NCBI GenBank assembly: GCA_019671005.1
Contig: JAGYYJ010001464.1
Location: forward strand, 1 to 64,000
Source: Hibiscus mutabilis
Lineage: Eukaryota > Streptophyta > Magnoliopsida > Malvales > Malvaceae
Direction: 5' to 3'
DNA length: 64,000 bases
Shown here: piece by piece, positions 10,953 to 22,545 of the stretch
How positions within the stretch are numbered: the stretch's first letter is position 1
Layout: the number at the start of each line of letters is the position of its first letter
Translations under genes and position numbers: made by a program
Notes under the pieces: model-generated
The model's input: only the letters and a program-made list of their open reading frames with translations
Told to the model about the DNA's origin: nothing
The model's database searches: none

Positions 10953-12200
10953 GGGTAAACTACGTAAATGGTCACCGAACGTTTAGGATGCTTTCATTTT
11001 AGCTATCAAACTTTTAAAATTTGTGTTATAGTCATCGATCTTTTAGTATGTGGTTACCGAACTTGACGTGGCACATTAGTTTTCAATTTTCCTGAAAAAA
11101 ATAATGGGTAAAGTGCATCATTTATCACCTAATTTTCTTCCTACTCCTATTTTGGTCACTAGAGTTTAAAAAAATTCAGTTTAATAACTCAATTTTTGAA
11201 TTATTCCTATTTTAATCGCTCTACCTTATGATATACATATAAATTGGACTGCCTTTATGCAATATATCATCTGGTCACCTATGGGGTGCCCGCCATTGTA
11301 GCTTCCGCTGCTTCATCTGCTTTTACCGTCGTTGTGGTTGAATGTGTGCATCCTTCATTGTCTGACCTCTCATCATCACTTAATAGGCTTGGTATTTTGC
11401 CATCTGTTTTCAAAGGGAAGACAAAGACGAAGAACGGATTTTATTTTGCCATGACTTGGAATCTTAATATAATTCATCCATGGTAGCTTTGCCTTTTTCC
11501 TGGTTCTTGCAAGTAATCCAGTATCAGTTTTTTTTTTGGTTTAGTGTTGTGCTAACTAATAATTCCCAGTGATATCCGTAATAGATTTTTAAGCTGATAA
11601 CAGCGTATACATCTTGGCAATGATTTGATTGTTAAGCTCAACATGTTATTTATCTGTCGAATATGGAGATAATTTTTATGGTGTCATTTTATGAGAATGA
11701 AATTGTGTTTTGAATTATTAATTACTATAATGGCTGGAATTCTTCAATTGAAGTCAATGTGGTTCATCTTGTTTTAAAAACAGGGATCGACATTTCTCTT
11801 CTCACTTGATAAAAGGCTATGTCATTGGAGAGTGACCAAAATATGAATAATTCGAAAGTTGAGTTATTAAATTAATTTTTTTAATTCTAATAACCAAAAT
11901 AGGAGTGAGAAGACAGTTGAGTGATGACTAGTGCAGTTTATCCATTATTTATTCAGGAAAATTGAAAACTAACGTACCACGTCAGCATTCTAACGGAAGT
12001 AACGAAAGGGACCATACTTAAAGCGAACTAAAAGTTTGGTGACTACAACACAAATTTTAAAAGTTATGTGACCAAAATAAAAGCACCCTAAAAATTCGGT
12101 GACTATTGATGTAGTTCGGTGACCTACAATGCAAGTTTTAAAAGTTCGGTACAAGATGAAAGTACCATAAAAGTTCGGTGACCATTTATGTAGTTTACTC
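10953..12200. mobile_element. Long-TIR Mutator-like element (possible Pack-MULE), 1.25 kb
   Basis: Flanked by a perfect 9-bp duplication TAAAATAAA (10944-10952 and 12201-12209). The ends are GGGTAAACTACGTAAATGG and, inward from the right, GAGTAAACTACATAAATGG. The inverted arms run about 270 bp on the left and up to 400 bp on the right, the right arm enlarged by internal repetition. The interior (11230-11790) is less AT-rich and has an 80-residue open frame at 11244-11486 (SAFTVVVVECVHPSLSDLSS, GKTKTKNGFYFAMTW). I do not recognise it; it may be a captured gene fragment. The right end is tandemly duplicated, listed separately. Confidence 0.7.
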
Positions 12201-12391
12201 TAAAATAAAATATAAAGATACACAAATTTTAAAAGTTATGTGACCAAAATAAAAACACCCTAAAAATTCGGTGACTATTGATGTAGTTCGATGACCTACA
12301 ATGCAAGTTTTAAAAGTTCGGTACAAGATGAAAGTACCATAAAAGTTCGGTGACCATTTATGTAGTTTACTCTAAAATAAAATATAAAGAT
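12048..12391 (+). repeat. 172-bp tandem duplication of a transposon right end
   Basis: Unit 1 (12048-12219) and unit 2 (12220-12391) are nearly identical; I see only a few differences, such as AAAGCACCC versus AAACACCC. Each unit carries the end of the 10953-12200 element plus its TAAAATAAA target duplication, so the duplication happened after insertion. High identity suggests it is recent. Confidence 0.85.
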
Positions 12392-12410
12392 AGGATAGGA
12401 TAGGATAGGT
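12391..12410 (+). repeat. TAGGA microsatellite
   Basis: Four copies of TAGGA directly follow the second 172-bp unit. Confidence 0.8.
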
Positions 12411-13294
12411 GTTGTCAGTAATAAAATACTATTAAAGTCTAGATTAAAATGTAAGCGAACACGAATTTTAAAGATGACATTATTATAAGAAGAAATTACG
12501 AATTTTAAATATGAATCATAAAATAAATATAAATTATAAAATAAAGTAAACGAACACTCATCCCTTTCTTTTTTAAGACAAATTTTGAAATTTAATATTT
12601 TAAATTTTTAAATAAATTTCGAAACTTATTATTTTTTAATCATAAGTTAAATTGTCGTTTTTTAGAATTGTCCCATAGAAAGACGCTTGCGTTATGAAAA
12701 TTATATACTGACATATTTCCCTCCAACGTGTTAGAAATTTTTTTTACCTTTAGTTTTTATATTTTTTAACTCTCTTGAATTTTTATATATTTATCAAATT
12801 AAATTAACTTACAAAAAATATGATAAACTTATTAAGTTGGTGTTGGTGTAGAGTTCGATAGATTTATTTCTTTTTCGTCAATTGATTTAAATTGACAAAA
12901 AAAATAAAAGTTTGAGTGTAAAAATAGGTGAAAAAATTTGGAAAATATTTTAATAAACAAATAAGCATGCCAATTTTAGAGTTTAGGTATAATTATTTGA
13001 GGCTTATAGTTTAAAATTTTAAATTTTAGATTTATGATTTTAGGTTTGAAGGTTTCAATTTTAGGATTTAGGCTTGTTTATAAAAAAATAACTCAAAAAA
13101 AATTAAGGGGGGGCTAAAATGATATTTCTGAAAAGTTCAAGAGTAAAAAAAATGTCATTATTGTTTATATAAGTGGGAAAAAATGGAGCGAGAAAGGAGA
13201 CGAAACAAATTTATTTATTTGGATTGGAGATGAAAAAAATGTTCAAAATTGAACCTAAATTTTAATGTCGTCTTAAATTTCGTTTAAACAAAAG

Positions 13295-13334
<40 letters not shown>

Positions 13335-13770
13335 GTACGACAAACTTTGCTATCAAACAAACTTATTGATAAGAAATTTACTTAAATTTAAATAAATTAT
13401 ATACATTTATATATTTTTACTTTTGTAATTAAATTAATATCCCTAACTTATTTTTAAAATATTTATTAATCTAAGTTTAATTTTAACATATATTAATGTC
13501 ACGTGAAGTTTCATTGAAACGGAATAACAGTGGTGCCATTGCCAAGGATGCAATAACAATGTTGATTTCATATAGTAATTTCTCATATTTTCATTCGAAT
13601 ATTTATATACAACATTTGTGTTTAATGTATATTCAAATTGATATAATACAAATGCAAAATATGATCCTCTAAAAATATGAAAAAAATATTCCTATTTGAT
13701 ATTCACCTTCCAAAATCTGAGTAATATAAAATCATATTATGCATCAGATTGTACTATGACAGTGTGCAAA
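12411..13770. other. AT-rich intergenic DNA with an ATT microsatellite
   Basis: An uninterrupted TTA/ATT run of about 12 units spans 13297-13334. A TTTTAGG-like patch at 12980-13070 may be a decayed copy of the telomere-like family. No gene is supported. Confidence 0.5.
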
Positions 13771-13774
13771 GTCA

Positions 13775-14366
13775 ATGTATGAGGTGTGCAATGTTATGTT
13801 CTATCTTCCTATGAGAGAACCAAGTTTAACGACTGTTGTTCCGTTAACATTGATCCCGAGTTCGAGCAACATGTTTGTTTGCACAATGTGTATGCCTTAT
13901 CCAAGGACTAGGATGAATGAACTTGTCATTCCTTTGAAAATCGAATTACAAGCTGTGACTGTGCAATTCAACAAGCAACAAACAGAAAGTGAAACTATAC
14001 ATTTGAAAACATTAGTACTGCATCTATCACATTTGTATCTATACTTCTGTTTCTGCAGACTCTACACATGTAGTGCATAGCCAAAAACACATGAGATTGG
14101 CTGACAGTAAGAGAAGAGATGCAGAAAGTGATGATGACGAGCCTAATGCGCCTTATCGAGGTTTTTCTGCCATTCCCAAACTGTCATCACCTATGAAGAA
14201 GAGGCTCTTCAATCCTCTTTCAATCACTCCCACTTCTCTTTTGGAAAAATATTCTGCCTCTCTCACTGGATCAGCATCCACAAGAGAACTTCTTTCAGCT
14301 CAACACAAAAAGCATTTCCACACATCTAGAAGAAATATACAGCGGTTAGATGGTATTCATAAATGA
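13775..14366 (+). pseudogene. Unidentified coding fragment
   Basis: A splice-acceptor-like TTTCTGCAG at 14050-14058 is followed by an open frame ending with TGA at 14366. It reads RLADSKRRDAESDDDEP, then LSSPMKKRLFNPLSITPTS, and ends NIQRLDGIHK. The acidic/basic composition and position after an acceptor look like a genuine terminal exon. An upstream stretch at 13795-13915 is also coding-like (in one frame SVNIDPEFEQHVCLHNVYAL) but is interrupted by stops. I do not recognise the protein. No start codon or complete gene can be assembled, so it is most likely a fragment. Confidence 0.35.
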
Positions 14367-14960
14367 ATTCTGTAGTAGCCATCTACCGAAACTTTGAGCA
14401 AGTGCCATATACTATCAATCTTCTGTGTAATCAATAGTTAGCTTCCTCTTTTTGATACTTTCCCATTTTCTCTGTTATCTTCAAAAAATTGTGTCGAAAT
14501 GTTTGTTGTATTTCTTCCCATGTTGGTCTTATAACGATATTTTAACTTCTGACGGAACACATTCCAAGAAACCTGTCTTGCTGAGGCAGATGTAGGGGGC
14601 TAGAGAAAGTGATTGAAAGAGGGAATGGACTGCATTTTGCTCTTCTGGAATAGAAAGGTACTCTATCATTTATTTTAGGTAATTTATATCTGTTAATTTC
14701 TTTTTTTTCCCCTGATATTGAAGTTTTTGATATATGCTCTTGTTTGAATTCCACATTCAAGAGGAAGAGGGTGTTCTATAGCGCCTACAAAGACAGAAAC
14801 TCCTCTTTGCTAGATAATTAAACATTGTCTTGTAGCCATCAATATTTTGTTCATACTTATAACGTACTGGTTTTGTATGCCTGTATATCTGCAAGTTGTT
14901 GCATCGAGCAATTAGTGGCCAAGAATAGCATGATGCTTATTCGCCTGCATTTTATCGTAG

Positions 14961-15335
14961 GTGTTGATCCTGGCCTCAAAGGTGACACTGCTGCAGGTAA
15001 TGTAATAAATTTTCTCTCCAAGGTCTGAAACATGTTATTGTCTGAACTAGACTACAATGATCCATGCCTCCATTGCATAGTGAGATGGAAGGGGTGAGTA
15101 AGCCCCTAATGCTGTCTTGAATCGAAAGTAATGTATATATTTGCACTCGTATAACTCTCTGTTGTTTTGATGTTGTAGCAACGGATCGCTTTCGGTTTCT
15201 TTCCACTAATTGCTTTGATACAAGTGGTTCCACCAAACCTGCAACTCTCAACAACGGTGCCATGGTTAATGCTGCACCGTTCGTTGATATCGGTGGATAC
15301 AGGAACCGGACAATATACAAGGCGTGTGTAACTTT
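14961..15335 (+). pseudogene. Elongation factor P (EF-P) pseudogene fragment
   Basis: Two pieces match the C-terminal OB domain of organellar/bacterial-type EF-P. 14961-14996 encodes GVDPGLKGDTAAG and ends at a GTAATG donor. 15225-15333 encodes GSTKPATLNNGAMVN, APFVDIG and then, in another frame, DTGTGQYTRRV. EF-P normally reads ..DIGD(x4)VDTRTGQY.., so a short internal deletion has shifted the frame. The expected intron acceptor AG before GTGGTTCC reads AA. The N-terminal KOW domain and central domain are absent. EF-P relieves ribosome stalling at proline runs; this copy cannot encode it. Confidence 0.7.
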
Positions 15336-15542
15336 TGGCTTGGAGAATTCTTATAATTGACAATTGTTTTTGGGGTCAATTCATTTGTTTAAGAACACCA
15401 GATTGTCAAACCCTTTTTATACTATTCAACAATCGGCTTCTTTCTCCATGATACTGAGAATTTCATTCTTCTTTATTGCCAAAGGAAAAACAGGAAGAAA
15501 TGGATAACCAAAACGAATAAAAGATCATTCTTTTTTATTTTT

Positions 15543-15908
15543 TCAGAAGCGTAGAGATCTGCTAAAAGTATTGCAAGTCATGGGATTTTTAGTGTCAGCC
15601 ACCGGATTCTTTCCAGCATTTCCTTTGCTCCCAAGAATCGGTTTCAGCAGCTTCTTCAGGAGCCAGTTGAGACCAGACACACCGCGCCCTTTGCTCACCT
15701 GCGGCGGAGCTAACAACTGCGAGCACCGAGACCTATTCACCACGCTCGATTCCGACCGGCTCCGACCCAGTATAGCTTCTTTCAACTGCGCCTCAAAGGA
15801 TAACCTCTCAAACCGGTCCAGCAGCGAGCTCTGGTCGTCCCCAAACTTTCTAACGACAACCGATAATTCCTCCATACTTTTGTTTTCACCTGAAAAACCC
15901 ATTTTCAT
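15543..15908 (-). CDS. Small single-exon plant protein of unknown function (121 aa)
   Basis: An intact ORF starting MKMGFSGENKSMEELSVVV. The N-terminal part contains FGDDQSSLLDRFERLSFEAQ. A Ser-rich middle part follows, then GRGVSGLNWLLKKLLKPILG near residue 80-95, a basic amphipathic stretch. The C-terminus is short. This arrangement (FGDDQSSLLDRFERLSFE plus the LKKLLKPILG block) recurs in a family of small uncharacterised land-plant proteins, as I recall it. No signal peptide or membrane segment is evident. Intact length and composition suggest a working gene, surrounded by fragments. Confidence 0.7.
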   Translation of the reverse strand: MKMGFSGENKSMEELSVVVRKFGDDQSSLLDRFERLSFEAQLKEAILGRSRSESSVVNRSRCSQLLAPPQVSKGRGVSGLNWLLKKLLKPILGSKGNAGKNPVADTKNPMTCNTFSRSLRF

Positions 15909-16286
15909 TTACTTGTCGAAACCATCACACTCACAATCATTTAACATATCCTTACGCTGATCCAGGCTTGTCAATGGAGTAAAGCAGCAGAAACTATGGG
16001 GTGAAAATATAGAAACTTCGTCGAGATTTCAAAGCTTTTTGGCTGCAATTTTGGGAGAGACTGGATCTAATTCCTACATTTCTTTCTATGTTCAATGTTT
16101 TTTATTTATTTATATTCATTACGAGTAGAGTAATAAAGAGTAGGGCATTAAATTTTGTAATTGAATTTGAAATGATTTGATTTGTGTTCATCCCAAAAAT
16201 AAAATGGAATTTGAATCGGGGAACTCGTAATTCGAGGACTTCTCTGCTTCTGTTATGTTGTTGTTCCCTTAAGAACTAAAGTCACG
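15909..16286 (-). promoter_or_regulatory. Upstream region of the 121-aa gene
   Basis: Non-coding DNA between the start codon and the copia insertion. A TATTTATTTATATT stretch near 16107-16120 could supply a TATA element for the minus strand. The copia element lies only about 380 bp upstream of the start codon. Confidence 0.35.
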
Positions 16287-16291
16287 CTTAA

Positions 16292-17068
16292 TATTGGGAA
16301 GAAACCAAACAACCGAAATTAAGCGGAAGCACAATCGGTGTTCTTTCTCTCCCTATAAATCAAGTCAATAATTATGACAAGCACAATATTACAAATATGT
16401 TCTCTAACAGCACTAATCAACCACAAATCACCAATGCAACCACAACACAAATAAATAGAGACAACGATATTTTTACGTAGAAAACCCCTCTAAATCAAGG
16501 GTAAAAACCACAGGACTTTAGAGTCCGATCAAAAGCTCCACTATAATCAAATGTTCAACTACAATGCTACAATATCCAGCCTACAACAAACATTCAACTC
16601 CAATAAGGCTAATAACAAGTAATCTTTAGCAAAAGAGAGTAAAATGAGAGAACATCACCAAAAATGTAGCTATTGTAAAATGGGGATTTCAGACGCTACG
16701 GGTCTCGGATGAAAAATCCGACCGTACAAAGTCAAGATCACCAAGTCGCCTAGCTGCTGTCCAAAAATCAGCTCAATCAAACCACAGATGGACCTCCGAT
16801 CGAAGAGTTGATCAAAACTGCTCAAAGCTAGAAATAATTTTTCTCTCCTTGCTTTTCTCTCGAACAAACCTCTGAGCTCTCTCTGCAATCTCTCTCTTTT
16901 CTCTCAAATCTGCCCAACACACTCTATAATACACTAAGCCATTATTAAAGGCTTACAAATGTCAAACAAAACAAAAAACACACACCAATATGGCTGACAA
17001 TCACCAACAACCCCTTTTGAAAATGGAGGTGTAACCGGTGAGGATTTTCTACATAGTGGGACCCTCAC
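16292..17068 (-). repeat. Copia 3' LTR (truncated at its inner end)
   Basis: Aligns throughout with 19446-20228, with scattered substitutions and small indels. It ends ..GACCCTCAC at 17068 where the other LTR continues CCAACA. The missing terminal bases mark the breakpoint of the deletion that removed reverse transcriptase. Confidence 0.9.
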
Positions 17069-19408
17069 TAGAAGATCGTCGTTCTCTAGAAGATTTTCGA
17101 AGTGGAACTGCTAGTGGAGCTATATGTGCTTGTTGTTGATCATTCACAACATCATCTATGAGAGCATCAAAGTCACCTATGTCCTGCTGGTCATCATTAA
17201 CATCACTGTGTACATCATCCTGAATAGAATTCGGTGAAGGATCTAGGGGAATTGGATTCACATCGGTCAAGTCACCACTATCTTGCGAATCATCTTTCTC
17301 TGTCTTATCAATGTTATCAATGGCCTAATCCTCAATAAAGACAACATATCGACTTCTCACGAGCTTCTTCTAAACTAGATCATAGAGTCTATAATCAAAC
17401 TCACCATCTAGACCATAACCAATAAAGATGCATTGATGAGTCTTAACATCCAACTTGAATCTTTTATCCTTTGGAACATGAACAAATACTTTACAACCGA
17501 ACACACGCAGATGATCATATGGCACATCTTTACCAAACCAAGCTCTTTATGGTACATCACCTCGCAAAGGAACACTAGGAGACAGATTAATCACATGTGC
17601 CACTGCATTCAAGGCTTCAGCCCAAAATGATCTTGGCAAATTTGCATCTGACAGCAAACATCTGACTCTCTCAATCAATGTTCGGTTCATTCTTTCTGCT
17701 AATCCATTTAACTGTGGAGTCTTCGGTGGTGTTTTCTGACGTCTGATTTCCTGTCGCAGACAATACTCATGAAATGGCCATGTGTACTCGCCACCGTTAT
17801 CAGTACGAATGCGCTTCAACTTCTTCCCTAATTCTCTTTCAACTGATGTTTGAAACTGTTTATATGCCTAAAAAACTTGGTCTTTCGACTTCAAAGTGTA
17901 GACCCACAGCTTTCTTGAACAATCATCAATGAAAGTCACAAAATAAAGTGCACCACAATGTGACCTTACCTTTATCGGACTACAAACATCTAACTGGACC
18001 AACTCTAGCAACTCTGATCTTCTATGAGGAGGATGACTTCTAAAAGAAAATCTTCTCTACTTCCCCGCTAGACAATGAGCACAATTCTTCAATGTGGCAT
18101 TCTTCAAACTCGAAAGTTGATTCTTCTTGGCTAAACAATTAAGTCCATTCTCACTCATGTGACTAAGCCGTTTATGCCATAACTCCGTTGAGTCATTTAC
18201 TGTCACGTTTACAATGTATCTGGAAGTCAAAGCCTGCATCAAGTACAAATTTGAGCTCTTCTTTCCTCGAGCCACAATCAAGGAGCCTTTAGTCAGCTTC
18301 CATTGCCCCTCACTGAAGGTGTTACAAAATCCCTCATCATCAAGCTTTCCTGCAGAAATCAAATTCAAACGAATATCCGGTGCATGTTTGACATCCTTGA
18401 GAGTTAACTTTGTTCCATTATTGCTCACCAAGCTAACATCTCTCATGCCAATAACTGGAACCAAGCCGTCATTACCCATCTTCAATACTCCAAAATCACC
18501 AGGAGTATAATATGTGAAGAAATCCCTTCTCGACGTGACATGAATTGAAGCAGCAGTTTCAATCACCCAACTAGTCTCGTCACATGCTAGGTTGACCAAA
18601 TTCTCAGAACAAATGACCAATAGATCTTCACGAGTAGCAACACGCTCAGATTTTTCATCATCATTCTAATTATTTTTATCACCACCGCATTTGTTCTCTT
18701 TCTTCCACTTGTAGCAATATTTCTTGATATGGTCTTTCTTACCACAATGATAACACTCAAGATTCTTATATCTCGATCTTTACTTGCTTCGACTTTTATC
18801 TCTACCCTTGCCATCTTTTTCTTTGTTTCTCCCCTTGTTCTCGGTAACCAACACTTTAGACTGTGATGTATAACCCTGAGATCTTCTTTTAACCTCTTCA
18901 TTCAACACATAACTCTTAGCCAAATCCAAAGTAATAATACCGTGTGGAGCATAATTAATGAGTGAGACCCAAAAAGTCTCCCAAGAGCCCGGTAGAGTAG
19001 CAAGCAACCAAAGCCCTAAAATCTCATCATCAAATTTGACACCCATACCAAGCAACTGATTCATCACACTTTGAAACTCACTAACATGGTTAGCTGTAGA
19101 TGTTTCTTCTCTGTATTTCAACGCATCATTTTCTTTAGCAAAAATAATTTGTTGTTGCCCGACCTCGAAGCATACAAGCTTCTCCCACAATGTGCGAGCA
19201 TAACATTTTCTTCAACAAATTGTCAAATATAGCCACACACCTATTGATGCTCAAATTCCCATTCCTCGTTACTTTTCGAATCAGGTTTTTGAGTAACAAA
19301 GACCGGAAGATGCAAAGCCTTTACAAACAACAAGTCTTTCATTTTATTCCGCCAAAGTTGATAATTCATGCCATTCAACATAATCATCTTGCTCGTATTA
19401 ATCTCCAT
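17069..19408 (-). pseudogene. Copia gag-protease-integrase polyprotein remnant
   Basis: The gag start at 19408 reads MEINTSKMIMLNGMNYQLW, the UBN2-type gag opening. Gag continues through EILGLWLLATLPGSWETF. The zinc knuckle is CYHCGKKDHIKKYC (near 18700-18760). The protease site reads WVIETAASIHV where active elements have D-S/T-G-A, so it is inactive. The integrase HHCC region is WHKRLSHM..CAHCLAGK. The integrase core keeps TDNGGEYT and QLNGLAERMNRTLIER. Several stops and frameshifts interrupt the frame (for example near 18057, 17870 and 17550). The last coding block is SSRERRSSSEG, the usual linker before RT, after which the LTR begins. Confidence 0.9.
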
Positions 19409-19430
19409 AATTATCTGACACAATAACCAA

Positions 19431-19442
19431 GCTCTGATGCCA
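19431..19442 (-). other. Copia primer-binding site
   Basis: TGGCATCAGAGC on the minus strand, 3 nt inside the 5' LTR. It differs by one base from TGGTATCAGAGC, the usual initiator-tRNA(Met)-complementary site of plant copia elements. Confidence 0.8.
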
Positions 19443-19445
19443 GTT

Positions 19446-20228
19446 TGTTGGGGAAAAAACTGAACAACCGAAATTAAGCGGAAGCACGACCGGTGTTCTT
19501 TCTCTCCCTATAACTCAAGTCAATAATTATGGCAAGCACAATATCACAAATATGTTCTCTAGCAGCACTAATCAACCACAAATCATCAATGCAACCACAA
19601 CACAAATAGATCGGGACAACGATATTTTTACGTGAAAACCCCTCTAAATCAAGGGTAAAAACCACAGGACTTCAGAGTCCGGTCAAAAGCTCCATTATAA
19701 TAAAATGTTCAACTGCAATACTACAATATCCATCCTACAACAAGCATTCAACTCCAACAAGGCTAATAACAAGTAATCTTTAGCAAAAGATAGTAAAATG
19801 AGAGAACATCACCAAAAACACAGCTGCTGTAAAATGGGGATTTCAGACGCTACGGGTCTCGGATGAAAAATCCGACCGTACAAAGTCAAGATCACCAAGT
19901 CGCCTAGCTGTTGTCCAAAAATTAGCTCAATCGAACCACGGACAGACCTCCGATCGAAGAGTTGATCAAAACTGCTCAAAGCTGAAAATAGTTTTTCTCT
20001 CCTTGTTTTTCTCTCGAACAAACCTCTGAGCTCTCTCTGCAATCTCTCTCCTTTCTCTCAAATCTGCCCAACACACTCTATAATGAACTAAGTCGTTATT
20101 AAAGGCTTACAAATGTCAAACAAAACAAAAAACACACACCAATATGGCTGACAATCACCAACAACCCCTTTTGAAAATGGAGGTGTAACCGGTGAGGATT
20201 TTCCACATAGTGAGACCCTCACCCAACA
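19446..20228 (-). repeat. Copia 5' LTR (complete)
   Basis: 783 bp, TGTTGGGG..ACCCAACA with the normal TG..CA ends. It matches the other LTR. The small open frame inside (near 19809-20042) is not a gene. Confidence 0.9.
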
Positions 20229-20233
20229 CTTAA

Positions 20234-20930
20234 ATGGTTTTCAATATAAATGAGCGAAGTTATTGGATTCGGATTTTCCACCTATCATACTGCCTTAAAA
20301 AATCTGTTGGAGTATGTTTAGGATACAATTAAAAGACAGTAAATTTTTAAATTTATCTAAGAATTTATAATATTAAAATTTTTATAACATTTTAGGTTAA
20401 ATTTTTTGTATTTTTGGATAAGTATCGATACTTATAGTTTTTTTTATAATATTTTAAGTTTTTAGACAAATATCGATATTTGTCATAAAGTACAAAAAAA
20501 CCGGCCTAAAATATTATCAAAAAGTTTAACATTTTAAGTTTTTAGACAAATATCAAAACTTGTCATCTTTTAGTCGCACCCTAACCTATTGTACATTAAA
20601 CTCGCCCTACTGCTTTTATTGGTTTCCTTTCTCATCATTATGATTAATCCCGACTCCGAATGAAATCAACGTCTCATTTTTATTCGTTCCATCTAAAAAA
20701 ATTACTAGAAATGAATCAGCTATTAAATCTTTAAATTATAAATAGTTTAAATTTAAACCCAATCAGTGGCTCCAATAAAAATGAGAATGATATTTATACT
20801 AGGAGGTCTGAGTTCAAGTATCTGTGTGGGCAAGGTGTGCGCCTTGTCAAAGGGTTAAAAGAAGTATGAACATATACTACAATGAAATCACACTAGTATA
20901 TTAAAAAAGGATTAATGACACCATTGACCC
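20234..20930. other. Intergenic DNA with a dispersed ATATTTTA-type repeat
   Basis: 20340-20580 contains repeated TTTTAAGTTTTTAGACAAATATC-like units. A related segment lies at 25845-25985, both ending near a CGCACCC motif. This marks an unclassified dispersed repeat. No gene is seen. Confidence 0.4.
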
Positions 20931-21255
20931 CTAAACTATACACTTTATACCGACTTGCCCCTAAAAAAAATCGGGTCGTATTATCCTATGAACTAAAAAT
21001 CGTTACCTCAATTGCCCTATTTGTTAACCTCCATTAAAATAATTCTCACAGACCAATCAAAATGTGTCACGTGTTGCACTTTAAGTTTGTCAGATTTTTT
21101 CATTTTATAAGGGTGACCTAAATGTAACATTACCTATAATTGAGTGACCCAAATGTAACATTAACCATAATTGAATGACTCAAGTGTAACTTTTAATAAT
21201 TCGGTAACCCAAATATAGTGTTACCCATAATTGGATGACCTCTATTATAGTTTAC
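20930..21255. repeat. Transposon end with short tandem units
   Basis: Between 21107 and 21240 a unit of about 33 bp (GACCCAAATGTAACATTA, CCATAATTGA) is repeated four to five times. The right edge, ATAGTTTACCCTAG, resembles the GGGTAAACTA ends of the long-TIR elements here. No matching left end was found, so it is probably a truncated copy. Confidence 0.45.
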
Positions 21256-21890
21256 CCTAGAAAATATTTGTAAATATATAGTGCCATGCTTCCCATATTA
21301 GTAGAATCCAATAAACAAAACAAAACCCTGAGACCCTGGTGGCAACATATATAATATTTCCATGTTTTCCACCATCCAAAAAGGAGGGGAAAAGGCATAG
21401 ATTAGATTCAGATACAGCATGAGTGTGTATGAGTAAGGTTAGTGCGCATGACTCTGGGATTTGATTACTGAAAGCTGTTGTTTGCAAAATTCAAGGCTGC
21501 CATCTCTAATGCAAGAAAATTAATTAATTGAAGTTTATTTTTTTAAGTATTCTTAAATTGATTTTACGATAGTTTCATTTTATTTTTAGTCTTTAATAAA
21601 TTCGTATAAATATTATACGATTAAATTATTTAAATTTAAATCTTTTAATTAAAACATTATTTTTTCACTGAAACTATTCTTTTTAGTATGGTTCCTTGTG
21701 CAAAAGAAAAGTTAAATAAAGCAAATGAGTGCTTTTCCATCAACACAATGTGTTCCCATCATACCAATGCCACTCAAATTTTCAGCATTCACTTTTATGT
21801 TTTGATTTCCCACCTTGTCTAATTGCATTTTTGTTATGATTTTTTTATATATACCTGTTATAAAACATTTAGGATTTATGATTTAGAATA

Positions 21891-22161
21891 GAGTAAAACA
21901 TTGATACACATGCTGTGTAAAATTAATTTTACACAAGCCTGTGCATTTATACTATAAAAACTCAAATCCTAAATTCTTAATCCTAACCCTAAAAAACTAA
22001 ACCCTAAACCCTATACACTAAATTCTAAACAATAACCTTAAATTCTAAACTCTACACCCTAAACTCCCAAACCTTAAACTCTAAACTAAAACCTTAACCC
22101 TTAAAACTAAAATGCATTTGTAAACTAAAATTTACATGGCATGTGTATCGAAATTTTTTCC
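21891..22161. mobile_element. Telomere-like Mutator-type MITE, copy B
   Basis: 271 bp with a 9-bp duplication matching 8 of 9 (TTTAGAATA at 21882-21890, TTTAAAATA at 22162-22170). The left end is GAGTAAAACATTGATACACA. The right end read inward is GGAAAAAATTTCGATACACA. The interior has CTAAACCCTAAACCCTA and degenerate versions, following the same order as copy A. An extra inverted TTTTACACAAGCCTGTG lies near the left end. Confidence 0.7.
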
Positions 22162-22170
22162 TTTAAAATA

Positions 22171-22545
22171 TAATGTTTTAGAGTTTAAAGTTGAGCTACG
22201 AGTTAAAATAAGTAATTTTGTGTAATATAAAATTTACTGTACATTAAATAATTTAAGAAAGAAAAATATATTTGATATTTGATTAAATATGATTCATAGT
22301 TCCATATGCACCCGGTGATAAGGAATCCAGTCGGTGAAAACTATATGTAACAAAATACTGAACAAAACAAAGGTACGAAGAAAATGCAACATTGAAAGAA
22401 CAAAGAATTGAGGGTAACTGGGGTGGTGGATAAAGGCATTTCGTAATTAATTTAAACTCTTCTTTCCCTGTAGAACAAACTGGATTCGTCTTCTCCGGGA
22501 AACACTGCATTGTTTCGTTCTTTTCTTTTTTTTTTCTCGGATCAC
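22171..22545. other. Downstream flank of the LRR kinase gene
   Basis: AT-rich DNA with the probable 3' untranslated region of the gene on the minus strand. No other feature is seen. Confidence 0.4.

Larger units (their letters stand above)
16292..20228 (-). mobile_element. Ty1/copia retrotransposon lacking RT and RNase H
   Basis: Flanked by a perfect 5-bp duplication CTTAA (16287-16291 and 20229-20233). LTRs are 16292-17068 and 19446-20228. The LTRs begin TGTTGGG and end CCCAACA in the intact copy; the first bases of the other read TATTGGG. On the minus strand the order is 5' LTR, primer-binding site TGGCATCAGAGC (19442-19431), gag, zinc knuckle, protease, integrase, then directly the 3' LTR. 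Reverse transcriptase and RNase H, about 1.5 kb in such elements, are missing, as are the last ~8 bases of the 3' LTR at the junction near 17068. The order PR-INT before RT identifies copia. Confidence 0.9.

Noticed and set aside
12048..12391. CRISPR-like or satellite array
   Set aside because: Only two units, no spacers, and the unit is a transposon end; a simple tandem duplication.
16670..16888. Open frame in the copia LTR, repeated at 19809-20042
   Set aside because: It lies wholly within both LTR copies; non-coding repeat.
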